Source: JAKQDP01 sp964536975 (GTDB lineage Bacteria > Patescibacteriota > Patescibacteriia > 2-01-FULL-39-33). From it: 15,829 nt of DNA. The notes under the pieces were generated by a model that saw nothing but the letters and a program-made list of their open reading frames with translations, had not been told where the DNA came from and made no database searches. Made by a program: the position numbers and the translations under genes. How positions within the stretch are numbered: position 1 is the stretch's first letter; each line of letters opens with the position of its first letter. This document shows, piece by piece, positions 7,419 through 14,432 of the stretch. Where the stretch lies: the NCBI GenBank assembly GCA_964536975.1, contig CAZHYS010000015.1, forward strand, positions 1-15,829. Direction: 5' to 3'.

Positions 7419-8920
7419 TTTGAATTATAATAATGATTGTAGTTTTCCAATATCAACCGCCTAATAAATTTATAACGCTCTTCTGATTGACTCAAGTCAT
7501 AACCGAAGGTGCCGAAAATTTCACAGTACTTTTTTTCTAACCCAACCGAGCATAAAATATTTTTTTGATTAAGCAATCTATAAACCATGCCGTGCCTGGA
7601 AAAAATGAAGTCAGTTTGTTCCATTCTCGGCGAGCTAAGGTTGGAAAAAAAGAAAAATTTCTCACTATCTTCACTATTATCAGCCGACAAAACATCCTCA
7701 CCAAAAATCTTCCACCCATTGGCTCTAAAATTTGCCGCTTCAAAAAAGAAAGAGCCATTCAAAAATTTAGCGAATTTTATCATTTTTTCCGTGACAATAA
7801 CCGGAAAAACATCAGGGGGCGAGAGATACATGTATGGACGATACTCCAGTCTTATCTTTTCTTTTAAAATGCCAATGCCGGCTGCCGCTCTGATGATATC
7901 ATGAAGTTGGTTTTGAATTTTTTGTCTAGGAATATCATTATTTATTACCAGATACAAAATATAAGAGTCAATGTCAAACGCCGATCTGGTAAGATAAATG
8001 GCTTTTATGCCATCTTTGGACAGATTGTCAATAAAAAAATTTATATCACTTTTTAGCGACGGATCAATAGGCAACTCACCGCTTTGATCGGATTCGGACG
8101 GAATCGGGGTGTTTGAATTTTTGGGTAATTCATGCTCCGCGATCATTTCAATAATCTTAATTATTGAAATAATGCACAAAATTAAAAAATCATCATTGCT
8201 TTGGAACCCTTTCTCCGGCAGGCTGAAAAGAGCAGCAACAAATGATTCGTCAATTCCCGATTGTCTTAAAAAACAACGATATTCATCATTAGCCAATGCT
8301 TCGCGATGATTAACCGCTAAGAAAAAAATTCTTATTATGTGCAAACTATACCTATATAGATCGCGGTGATAGTTTTGTTCAGTTATAGCCGACCGAAAAA
8401 TATCAGCCAAAATCTGTTCGTAATAAAGACGCAAGTCATAACCCAAAAAGTTACTACCACCGCTATTACCTGAAAAGAAAGAACGGACATCGTCCCCGTA
8501 AACCAGCGGCAAGCCGCTCCAATGCTTACTGGCGCTTTTAGCAATAAAATTACGAGAAATTTCCTCCCATCTCTTCGCGTCGGCCAAAAAAAAGTTTTCA
8601 ATATACAAAAAAGGGAACCACTTAGAAATAAAACTGCTAACCATTTTTAATCTTTTTATGTAGTCAACTTCGTTATCGAGTGACATGTCATCAGCGATCA
8701 GGTATAAGTCTATGTCGCTTTTTCCGACTAAAAACTTTTCATCAAATTCGGTGGCGCGATAAATTGTTATTATTTCCGGCAATCGATTTATTAAAATTCT
8801 AACCGCGATAAATAATCCAAATCTATAAAAAAACAATCCCGCTCTCCTGACCGAGGGAGTATTGTTTTTGGCAATGAGCCACCTGCTGAAAACTTTTAAA
8901 ATACCAGAATACAGCTTCAT
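7415..8920 (-). CDS. Unknown protein with a nucleotidyltransferase-type motif
   Basis: A 501-residue protein that I do not recognise as a whole. Near the N-terminus, LVGKSDIDLYLIADD (64-78) resembles the metal-binding D-x-D strand of the polymerase-beta-type nucleotidyltransferase superfamily (D69, D71), preceded by a glycine (G66). The usual G-S helix motif upstream is not clear, so the site may be degenerate or belong to an unusual subfamily such as NTP_transf_5. The middle is rich in isoleucine and aromatic residues, with a hydrophobic stretch around 240-265. The remainder shows no motif I can name. It sits between the HPr-kinase-like gene (38-base gap) and the flavodoxin gene (4-base overlap). 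Nucleotidyl transfer to a sugar, lipid or peptide is possible but is inference. Confidence 0.55.
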   Translation of the reverse strand: MKLYSGILKVFSRWLIAKNNTPSVRRAGLFFYRFGLFIAVRILINRLPEIITIYRATEFDEKFLVGKSDIDLYLIADDMSLDNEVDYIKRLKMVSSFISKWFPFLYIENFFLADAKRWEEISRNFIAKSASKHWSGLPLVYGDDVRSFFSGNSGGSNFLGYDLRLYYEQILADIFRSAITEQNYHRDLYRYSLHIIRIFFLAVNHREALANDEYRCFLRQSGIDESFVAALFSLPEKGFQSNDDFLILCIISIIKIIEMIAEHELPKNSNTPIPSESDQSGELPIDPSLKSDINFFIDNLSKDGIKAIYLTRSAFDIDSYILYLVINNDIPRQKIQNQLHDIIRAAAGIGILKEKIRLEYRPYMYLSPPDVFPVIVTEKMIKFAKFLNGSFFFEAANFRANGWKIFGEDVLSADNSEDSEKFFFFSNLSSPRMEQTDFIFSRHGMVYRLLNQKNILCSVGLEKKYCEIFGTFGYDLSQSEERYKFIRRLILENYNHYYNSK

Positions 8921-8958
8921 TGGTTAGATGTTTATCCTGTCCTATTAAAAAATCGTCT

Positions 8959-9927
8959 CTATTTTTTTAAAAAATCTTTCAGAGTAATAAAATTTTTTTC
9001 AATATCATCACCCAAGTCAAACCGATAGACATCATTGCCATGCAGAACCCCCAATAAAGCCGACAATCGGCCGAGTCCGATCCCCGCCTTGATAAAAAAA
9101 TCTTTTGACCGCCGAAGCAAAAAATACGCCATGGATTGCTGCAATTCAAGTCCGAGCACCATGCTTTTAAATAGCGGCAAAAATGCTTTTGTCTTAAAAA
9201 CGCTCTCAATCCGGCTATCTGTCCCAAGCACCCGCCGACCCAAGATAAGCTTGCCGCAAACAGCTTTGTCGGCCAGATTAAGTCGGCCGGAATCAATGAG
9301 TGTCTTGTCAAAATTTTTCTCCCTCTTCATCAACCGGCCGGATAGCTCGCCGATATTATGTCTCACTCCCCACCGAAACTGCAGACCGTAAAACCATCCC
9401 CGCTTAAAAACCACCATGTCCTCGGCCAATACTTTTATATCCGAGGCCGCCAAAAACTTCAGAGCCAAAGTGGTTTTCCCTGCTCCAGGCGGCAAAAGCA
9501 AAATGGTCGCTCGACCGTTTCTTTCCAGTGCCAAGCAATGCAGGCGATGATAGCCGGCACGGTCAAGCTCTTCCCCCAGAAGCGATTCAAAGGCGAGATA
9601 GAAAATCTCATAAAGATAATCCGGCGTCGAGCAAAAAATCTCCACCCGTTTCTGCTTTAAATTATGGAGCGAAAGCGCCCGACCAAAAAAATCCACCACT
9701 CGCAGTCCCGGCAAATCAAAAACAATATAATCGTCATGATACAGGCTGGCGACAGCGCCGGAAAACTCCCGACGGTCTTTCTCCGCCAGAGATAGAAAAA
9801 AATTAAGCCGCGGTTTTTCTTCCTGGTCTGATAAATAACGGCTGTAATCATGACAAATCCAACCGCCGATCTCTTCTGGGCAATCAATTCCCACCGCGAC
9901 GCCGTGAATTTTTAGCTTTATAGTCAT
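8959..9927 (-). CDS. HPr-kinase-like P-loop ATPase
   Basis: A 322-residue protein, taking the ATG at 9927 as start, that resembles the HprK-like proteins found outside the sugar phosphotransferase system. The Walker A motif is LLPPGAGKTTLALKFL (about 144-159), followed by VLAEDMVVF, which sits where HPr kinase has its LVADD strand. The HPr kinase signature itself is not clear, so HPr is unlikely to be the substrate, and no PTS gene is present in the window. Related kinases occur in peptide-modification clusters and in capsule or exosortase-linked clusters, often next to a nucleotidyltransferase, as here. The frame is open back to 9981, but the first ATG would deepen the overlap with the upstream GT4 gene to 98 bases; the ATG at 9927 still overlaps it by 44. 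Neither start has a Shine-Dalgarno sequence. Confidence 0.75.
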   Translation of the reverse strand: MTIKLKIHGVAVGIDCPEEIGGWICHDYSRYLSDQEEKPRLNFFLSLAEKDRREFSGAVASLYHDDYIVFDLPGLRVVDFFGRALSLHNLKQKRVEIFCSTPDYLYEIFYLAFESLLGEELDRAGYHRLHCLALERNGRATILLLPPGAGKTTLALKFLAASDIKVLAEDMVVFKRGWFYGLQFRWGVRHNIGELSGRLMKREKNFDKTLIDSGRLNLADKAVCGKLILGRRVLGTDSRIESVFKTKAFLPLFKSMVLGLELQQSMAYFLLRRSKDFFIKAGIGLGRLSALLGVLHGNDVYRFDLGDDIEKNFITLKDFLKK

Positions 9928-11065
9928 TGACGGCAAAAAAATAATATTTTTCCAGCTCCCGCGCCAGGTCGTCCCAATCATATTGACGAGCGATCGCCGC
10001 CGATTGGGTCGATATGTTTTCCCTTAATTTTTCATCGACCAGCAACGATTTTATTGAATCTGCCAGATCAAGAGGATTATTTTTGACAATGAGACCGTTT
10101 TTTCCTTCGATGATCAATTCTTGGGCGGCGTTCCACTTATTTTTTACCACGACTACCGGCAAACCGCAAGCATTGGCCTCTACCACGACGATGCCAAATC
10201 CCTCCAAAAGGGATGGCAAAACAAAAACCTTTGAAGATTTCATCCAAGAATATACTTCCACTAGCCTATCCAAAAACCCCAAAAAACAAACATTCTCCCC
10301 CAATCCGAGCCGCAAAGACAACTCAAACAACTCTTTCAATTTGGGACCGTCGCCGATAATGCCAATCTTGATTCTGGGAAAATCCCTTTTTAAAATCGCC
10401 ACCGCTTCAATCAGCAAGCTGATATTCTTCTGATGAATGAGCCGGCCGACAAACAGCAAATCAAAGCCAGTCGCTAATACCGGCGCCGCCTGAATAGTCG
10501 CAAAATCAACGCCGTTAAAATTCACCAGAATATTTTTTTCGGGGATGCCGGCGGCGATGAGGTCGTTTTTGGTGGTTCTGGACACGGCAATATTGTAAAT
10601 GGTCAACCGGCTGACGATTTTTTCTATAATTCTGCCAATGACAGCCCTTAAGCCGCCGATATATTCCTGCCAATAACTGTCCCAATACTGATGCCAGGTA
10701 AATACCAAGGGAATTTTTTTAAAAAAAGAAACCGCCTTACAGGTAAAGCAGTGAAAATAGACAAAACTAGATGTGTCAATGATGTCAAAATCCTCTTTAA
10801 ACAGCGGCCAAAATAATTTTATGGCGAATTTTATCGGTTCCCAAGATGTCCTAGCGCCGCCAAAGCCATAGATTCTATTATAGCGGCAAACACCGTGAAG
10901 AGTCAGCCCGTCTCGCTTGATGATATCAGGACCGTCCCACAGCTTCACACCAAATAGATGCACCTCGTGATTTCTTGCCAATCTGACCGCCAATTGGTAA
11001 TTCCTTATTTCCGCGCCGCCAACATTAAAAGGATAGATCATATCGTAAACAATGGCGATTTTCAT
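9884..11065 (-). CDS. GT4-family glycosyltransferase
   Basis: A 393-residue GT-B glycosyltransferase of family GT4, predicted to add a sugar to an envelope glycan or lipid carrier. The N-terminal MKIAIVYDMIYPFNVGGAE carries the acceptor-side glycine loop (GGAE, 16-19). SRTTKNDLIAAGIPEKNILV and NFNGVDF (162-188) form the typical inter-domain segment. In the C-terminal domain, FVGRLIHQKN (205-214) and LLEGFGIVVVEANACGLPVV (286-305) contain the donor-binding lysine region and the EX7E pair (E288, E296). There is no insert like the one in the other GT4 gene. It starts 2 bases after the helix-turn-helix gene and its 3' end overlaps the HPr-kinase-like gene. The donor sugar is unknown. Confidence 0.93.
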   Translation of the reverse strand: MKIAIVYDMIYPFNVGGAEIRNYQLAVRLARNHEVHLFGVKLWDGPDIIKRDGLTLHGVCRYNRIYGFGGARTSWEPIKFAIKLFWPLFKEDFDIIDTSSFVYFHCFTCKAVSFFKKIPLVFTWHQYWDSYWQEYIGGLRAVIGRIIEKIVSRLTIYNIAVSRTTKNDLIAAGIPEKNILVNFNGVDFATIQAAPVLATGFDLLFVGRLIHQKNISLLIEAVAILKRDFPRIKIGIIGDGPKLKELFELSLRLGLGENVCFLGFLDRLVEVYSWMKSSKVFVLPSLLEGFGIVVVEANACGLPVVVVKNKWNAAQELIIEGKNGLIVKNNPLDLADSIKSLLVDEKLRENISTQSAAIARQYDWDDLARELEKYYFFAVNDYKAKNSRRRGGN

Positions 11066-11067
11066 TG

Positions 11068-11694
11068 TTACGGCTTAGTTGATTCTTCTTCACCGGCCAC
11101 TCGGCCTTCCCGCTTCAATAAGCCGGCAAGAAAATCCGTGATTGCTTCGTCATTAATCGGATAATCCGCTTGGCCGGCAGCCAAGGCCAATCGGACCGGC
11201 GACTGGCCGATCTTGTCAACAGCAGACAAAAACTTTTCTTGCGCGGCAATATAGTCAAAAGAAATCATTGACCCGACAGCCACCCGCGAATCATTAAAGG
11301 AAACCAGTCCAACCGAAGACCAAAAAAAGGAAGCTCCGCCCAAAAAAACCGTAAGAAAAAACCAAAACCCGACCACCCAGCTATAATGCACCCAAGCAAA
11401 ACCCGGTTCCGGCCGAGAGAGCGGCCGAAGCCATTTGTTTTGTCTGGAAAAAGGTGCGCCGGCGACAGACAACTCATCATCAATGGAACGGCGGATGCGC
11501 TCGTGCCACTCAAGATACCAATCCTCATTGATCAACCAGTCATCACCGAGCTTGAAGGCTTTGAGCTCGCCTTTTCTTATCGCCGCCAAAATAAAATCCT
11601 CCCGATATCTGCTTTCTTTGGCTACAGCTGATAGAGACAGATAAGGCTTATCCTCATCAAGGAATACCGGCTCAATTTTTGAGAAATCAAGCAT
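11068..11694 (-). CDS. Membrane-anchored helix-turn-helix protein
   Basis: A 208-residue protein with a DNA-binding-like N-terminus of the excisionase/MerR type. YLSLSAVAKESRYREDFILA reads as the helix-turn-helix (about 18-37) and LKAFKLGDDWLINEDWYLEW as the wing (44-63). After a linker comes one transmembrane segment (about 104-124, WVVGFWFFLTVFLGGASFFW), then an extracytoplasmic tail with no known motif. The topology would be N-terminus inside. It may be a one-component membrane regulator, or the fold may bind a protein instead of DNA. It is the first gene of the six-gene run, so it may control its own operon, but that is inference. No Shine-Dalgarno sequence is seen. Confidence 0.7.
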   Translation of the reverse strand: MLDFSKIEPVFLDEDKPYLSLSAVAKESRYREDFILAAIRKGELKAFKLGDDWLINEDWYLEWHERIRRSIDDELSVAGAPFSRQNKWLRPLSRPEPGFAWVHYSWVVGFWFFLTVFLGGASFFWSSVGLVSFNDSRVAVGSMISFDYIAAQEKFLSAVDKIGQSPVRLALAAGQADYPINDEAITDFLAGLLKREGRVAGEEESTKP

Positions 11695-11722
11695 ATTTTA
11701 TTGAGGTAAAATTACTAACTTA

Positions 11723-11728
11723 ATTATA
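11723..11728 (-). promoter_or_regulatory. Possible -10 box for the six-gene operon
   Basis: A perfect TATAAT on the minus strand lies 28 bases before the ATG at 11694, immediately after the U-tract of the terminator at 11731-11759. No good -35 is found: TTTCTT at 17 bases is poor, and TTGAGG is only 13 bases away. If real, the terminator hairpin DNA serves as the spacer. Confidence 0.35.
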
Positions 11729-11730
11729 AC

Positions 11731-11759
11731 AAAAACCCCGCCCTCAAGAAAGGGCGGGG
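11731..11759 (-). terminator. Rho-independent terminator after the small membrane protein gene
   Basis: CCCCGCCCT and AGGGCGGGG form a perfect 9-bp GC-rich stem (11736-11744 with 11751-11759) with a 6-base loop. On the minus strand it is followed by TTTTTGTT. It lies about 20 bases beyond the stop codon at 11781 and separates that gene from the six-gene operon. Confidence 0.92.
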
Positions 11760-11780
11760 GCCGAAAGTCGCACTAATTTT

Positions 11781-12344
11781 TTATTTATTCTGATCCTGCA
11801 AATACTTATCAATGGCCTGGACGACTCGTGAATCATTCTTTAAGGTCTCGGTGAGCAAAATGAAGTCGCGATTGATAACCATTTTGTCGGTCGGACCATG
11901 AAGCTCATTGCCCAATTTTATCAAAGTAAGCTCCTGCTGAGTCTGGGTCTGATCGGTACTGCCAGTCGCCCCTTCTTGGGTCATTTGCAACGGCTTGGTC
12001 ACGACTTGCAGATAATAAATATCCGACAAAACGATTTCCCGACTGGAAACGTTCTTAATTTTACCGAAATAAACCTGGCCATTATCTAAGAATACCGCCT
12101 GCCAATCGCCGGTTGGCCTGATTTTACTAAACCCCGGCATAGGTATACCGGTATAAGCGCCCAGGATATACCACAAAGCGATGATAATTATCACCACCAA
12201 AACCAGCGGCCAAAATTTTCCGCCGCAGGAACAAGCCCTGACGGAAGCGGATTCGGCAACCGCTCCTTCGGCGATATCTTCGCCGGCAAGCGGTTCGTCC
12301 TCAACCATCTCGGACATTCTTTTGCTTGTTTTCTTGTAAAGCAT
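11781..12344 (-). CDS. Small membrane-anchored protein of unknown function
   Basis: A 187-residue protein: an acidic cytoplasmic N-terminus (1-37), a CSCGG pair (C38, C40), one transmembrane segment (about 45-64), and an extracytoplasmic domain. The domain has two beta-rich parts, WQAVFLDNGQVYFGKIKNVS (about 82-101) with ILSDIYYLQVV following it, and a glutamine/threonine-rich linker (TGSTDQTQTQQELTLI) before the C-terminal helix. It has no enzyme motif. The first ATG is chosen because AGGGAG (12358-12353) lies 8 bases upstream, the only well-placed Shine-Dalgarno sequence in the window; an ATG at 12317 has none. It has its own promoter and terminator, so it is a single-gene unit. Confidence 0.75.
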   Translation of the reverse strand: MLYKKTSKRMSEMVEDEPLAGEDIAEGAVAESASVRACSCGGKFWPLVLVVIIIIALWYILGAYTGIPMPGFSKIRPTGDWQAVFLDNGQVYFGKIKNVSSREIVLSDIYYLQVVTKPLQMTQEGATGSTDQTQTQQELTLIKLGNELHGPTDKMVINRDFILLTETLKNDSRVVQAIDKYLQDQNK

Positions 12345-12352
12345 TTTATATT

Positions 12353-12380
12353 CTCCCTATTTTGGATTTGACATCCAAAA
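12353..12380 (-). promoter_or_regulatory. Leader hairpin directly in front of a Shine-Dalgarno sequence
   Basis: On the minus strand TTTTGGAT-GTCAA-ATCCAAAA (12380-12360) forms a perfect 8-bp stem, ending one base before the AGGGAG ribosome binding site (12358-12353). It could act as an operator, an mRNA stabiliser or a translational switch. The structure is seen; the role is inference. Confidence 0.45.
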
Positions 12381-12414
12381 AATTTATTAGTTAACTTTAT
12401 TTTATAGTAGATTA

Positions 12415-12443
12415 ATTATAGCACTATTATTCTTTTGTTTCCA
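12415..12443 (-). promoter_or_regulatory. Promoter of the small membrane protein gene
   Basis: TGGAAA (12443-12438), a 17-base spacer and extended -10 TGCTATAAT (12423-12415) on the minus strand. The -35 box lies inside the last codons of the transporter gene. The resulting leader of about 65 bases contains the hairpin at 12360-12380. Confidence 0.55.
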
Positions 12444-13467
12444 TCAAATCAGTTATCACCACGCTGATCGCCGTCGCCACCGGTACCGCCAAGATTATTC
12501 CGACCACTCCCGCCATTCTGGCGCCGATTAGCATTGCCACAATGGTGATGATCGGATTTAGGCCGACCGCCATTTGCATTACCTTGGGCACCATGACATT
12601 ATTTTCCAAAAATTGGATCAGAAGATAAAGGATTATCACTCCCAAGGCAATTAGCGGCGACTGGGTAAAGCCGATGAAGACCGCGGGAATCGCCCCCAAA
12701 AACGGCCCCAGATAGGGTATCAACTCGGTCACGCCGGCAAACAAAGCCAATACCAAAGCATACCTTACCCCCAACAAGCTAAGGCCGATCCAGCATAAAG
12801 TAAAAATTATCGCAGACAGAAGCAATTGTCCCCTGAACCAGCGACCGATTTTGTCCTGAATCCGATTGATAAGATAAGTGAAATAGGGCTGATATTTGAC
12901 GGGGATGGTGGAGCGCATCATTCTTTTGAGAGCGTGCTCCTCCACCGTCATATAAAAAGTGATAACCAAAATGATAAAGAAAGACACTATTCCGCCGAAC
13001 AAGGAAAAAACCGTGCTAAAGACACCACTGGCGGCTGAGCCGATATTGGTCTGGAGATCAGTCAAGTATTTTTGAAGATTATCGCTCCAGCCATGAGCAT
13101 CGGAATAATTGCGCAGGTTTTGAAAACCGGACAAAAGCTTTTCCCAATAAACCGGAAAATCATTGGATAATTGGCCGGTCTCTGTGATGATGGGCGGGAT
13201 GATCAAGTAAACAGCCCCGGCCAAAACCAAGATCACGCCGGCGTATATGAGAAGCAACCCGATAGCTCGCGGGATTTTGTTTTTTTGGAACCAATCCACC
13301 CATGGATCAAAGGCCGAAGCCAGAATCCAGGCGACGAAAACCAGCAAGATGATATCGCGCAGATAGAAAAGAACCCAAACCACCAGAAAAATAACCAGGA
13401 CTTTGATCAAGGCAAAAGTGGAAATATCTATCATCAGTTTTTCCTCTTGACCGTTCTTGGTACTCAT
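12427..13467 (-). CDS. AI-2E / PerM-family membrane transporter
   Basis: A 346-residue multi-pass membrane protein of the UPF0118 family (PerM, YdiK, TqsA). It has paired hydrophobic segments at about 18-55 and 65-90, a soluble middle part (about 95-140), and a C-terminal membrane block. The block has YLGPFLGAIPAVFIGF and FLENNVMVPKVMQMAVGLNP, then a glycine-rich segment ending AVPVATAISVVI, which are the usual family signatures. Members are reported to export small molecules such as autoinducer-2 or to exchange ions; the substrate cannot be told here and no AI-2 synthase is in the window. It is read from the consensus promoter at 13504-13533, divergently from smpB. The length is typical. Confidence 0.93.
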   Translation of the reverse strand: MSTKNGQEEKLMIDISTFALIKVLVIFLVVWVLFYLRDIILLVFVAWILASAFDPWVDWFQKNKIPRAIGLLLIYAGVILVLAGAVYLIIPPIITETGQLSNDFPVYWEKLLSGFQNLRNYSDAHGWSDNLQKYLTDLQTNIGSAASGVFSTVFSLFGGIVSFFIILVITFYMTVEEHALKRMMRSTIPVKYQPYFTYLINRIQDKIGRWFRGQLLLSAIIFTLCWIGLSLLGVRYALVLALFAGVTELIPYLGPFLGAIPAVFIGFTQSPLIALGVIILYLLIQFLENNVMVPKVMQMAVGLNPIITIVAMLIGARMAGVVGIILAVPVATAISVVITDLMETKE

Positions 13468-13503
13468 TGGACAAAATCAATAAAGTGGATTAATATTAAT
13501 TAA

Positions 13504-13533
13504 ATTATACCTAATCGGCCAAACCGCTGTCAA
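13504..13533 (-). promoter_or_regulatory. Consensus sigma70-type promoter for the transporter gene
   Basis: On the minus strand TTGACA (13533-13528) and TATAAT (13509-13504), both perfect, are 18 bases apart, about 37 bases before the ATG at 13467. The -35 lies only 6 bases from the smpB start codon on the other strand. A weaker plus-strand match for smpB, TGGACA-N17-TAATAT beginning near 13469, shares the same 72-base gap, so the two genes may compete for polymerase. Confidence 0.85.
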
Positions 13534-13539
13534 CACAAA

Positions 13540-13995
13540 ATGAAAACCATCGCCCAGAACAAGAATGCTCTGTTCAATTATGAAACCCTTGAAACATATG
13601 AAGCCGGGATAGTATTATCGGGGCCGGAGGTAAAGTCCGTCAAAAACGGCCATCTTCAGCTGAAAGGCAGCTATATCAGCATTGATGCTGATGGTGAGGC
13701 CTGGCTGGTTAATGCCTATATCTCCCCTTACAAGCCGGCGCAAGGAGCGCAGCAAAAGTACGATCCTGACCGAAGGCGAAAATTATTGCTCCACAAAAAG
13801 GAAATTGACTCTCTAATGGGGAAAACCAAGCAAAAAGGCTTGACAATTATTCCGATTTCAGTATATACTAAGAAAGGATTAGTCAAAGTGGAATTGGCTC
13901 TTGCCAGAGGCAAAACCAAGGTTGATAAAAGAGAATCCATCAAAAGACGGGAAGCCGCGCGGGAAATAAGCCGCGCCCTCAAATCCCGACGGTGA
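13540..13995 (+). CDS. smpB: SsrA-binding protein SmpB
   Basis: Binds the tRNA-like part of tmRNA and brings it to ribosomes stalled on broken mRNA, taking the place of the missing codon-anticodon pairing (trans-translation). The 151-residue length is normal. The N-terminus NKNALFNYETLETYEAGIVL, then GPEVKSVKNG and LKGSYISI, are SmpB signatures of the OB-fold core. The basic C-terminal tail (KTKVDKRESIKRREAAREIS, 125-144) is the part that forms a helix in the mRNA channel. The ATG at 13540 gives the usual start, without a Shine-Dalgarno sequence. The gene ends in TGA 20 bases before ssrA, so protein and RNA partner are probably made together. Confidence 0.98.
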   Translation: MKTIAQNKNALFNYETLETYEAGIVLSGPEVKSVKNGHLQLKGSYISIDADGEAWLVNAYISPYKPAQGAQQKYDPDRRRKLLLHKKEIDSLMGKTKQKGLTIIPISVYTKKGLVKVELALARGKTKVDKRESIKRREAAREISRALKSRR

Positions 13996-14015
13996 ATTTT
14001 ATCGCCCGACCAAAC

Positions 14016-14404
14016 GGGGATGTATTGTTTCGATAGGAATAATTTAAAAATCGGCAAGCCGAGAGCGGCAATCTCTCGTTAAAACAGTTGCCATCAAGAT
14101 AAGTGCAAAAAACTTATTTGCCAAAGTGACTTCCGCATTCCGCGGTTTGGCTTTGGCTCCTGCTGTTGCTTAATTAAAGCTTAACAGCCATCGCTCCGTC
14201 CAGGGCTCGGCGGACGAAAAGCGGTGTAATATTACCGAGCTCGGCAATAATCATGTCTTGGGATGATTGCTTAAACTTTCAAGACAGGGTCACCGCCATT
14301 TTGCTTTTTTCCAAAGGCGGCGATCAAAAAAACAAAAAAGCTAAACTTGTATTCCGATCTTTAACCCTTATTCTTAGACAGGGGTTCATCGCCCCTCATC
14401 TCCA
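14016..14404 (+). ncRNA. ssrA: Transfer-messenger RNA (tmRNA)
   Basis: Rescues stalled ribosomes and tags the unfinished protein for breakdown. The acceptor stem GGGGATG (14016-14022) pairs with CATCTCC (14397-14403, one G-U). The T arm AGGGG-TTCATCG-CCCCT (14380-14396) is intact, and CCA is not encoded (CAA follows the discriminator). The long P2 helix joins about 14043-14058 with 14346-14364. After the resume codon GCA (14105) a 22-codon tag starts AKNLFAKV, ends LALAPAVA, and stops at TAA (14171-14173). An H-type pseudoknot follows: CGTCC/GGACG (14197-14201 with 14212-14216), and its loop GCTCGG (14205-14210) pairs with CCGAGC (14235-14240). It is a one-piece tmRNA, directly after smpB. 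Confidence 0.95.
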
Positions 14405-14432
14405 CAATTAAATTAATTCGGTCAAAAAAATA

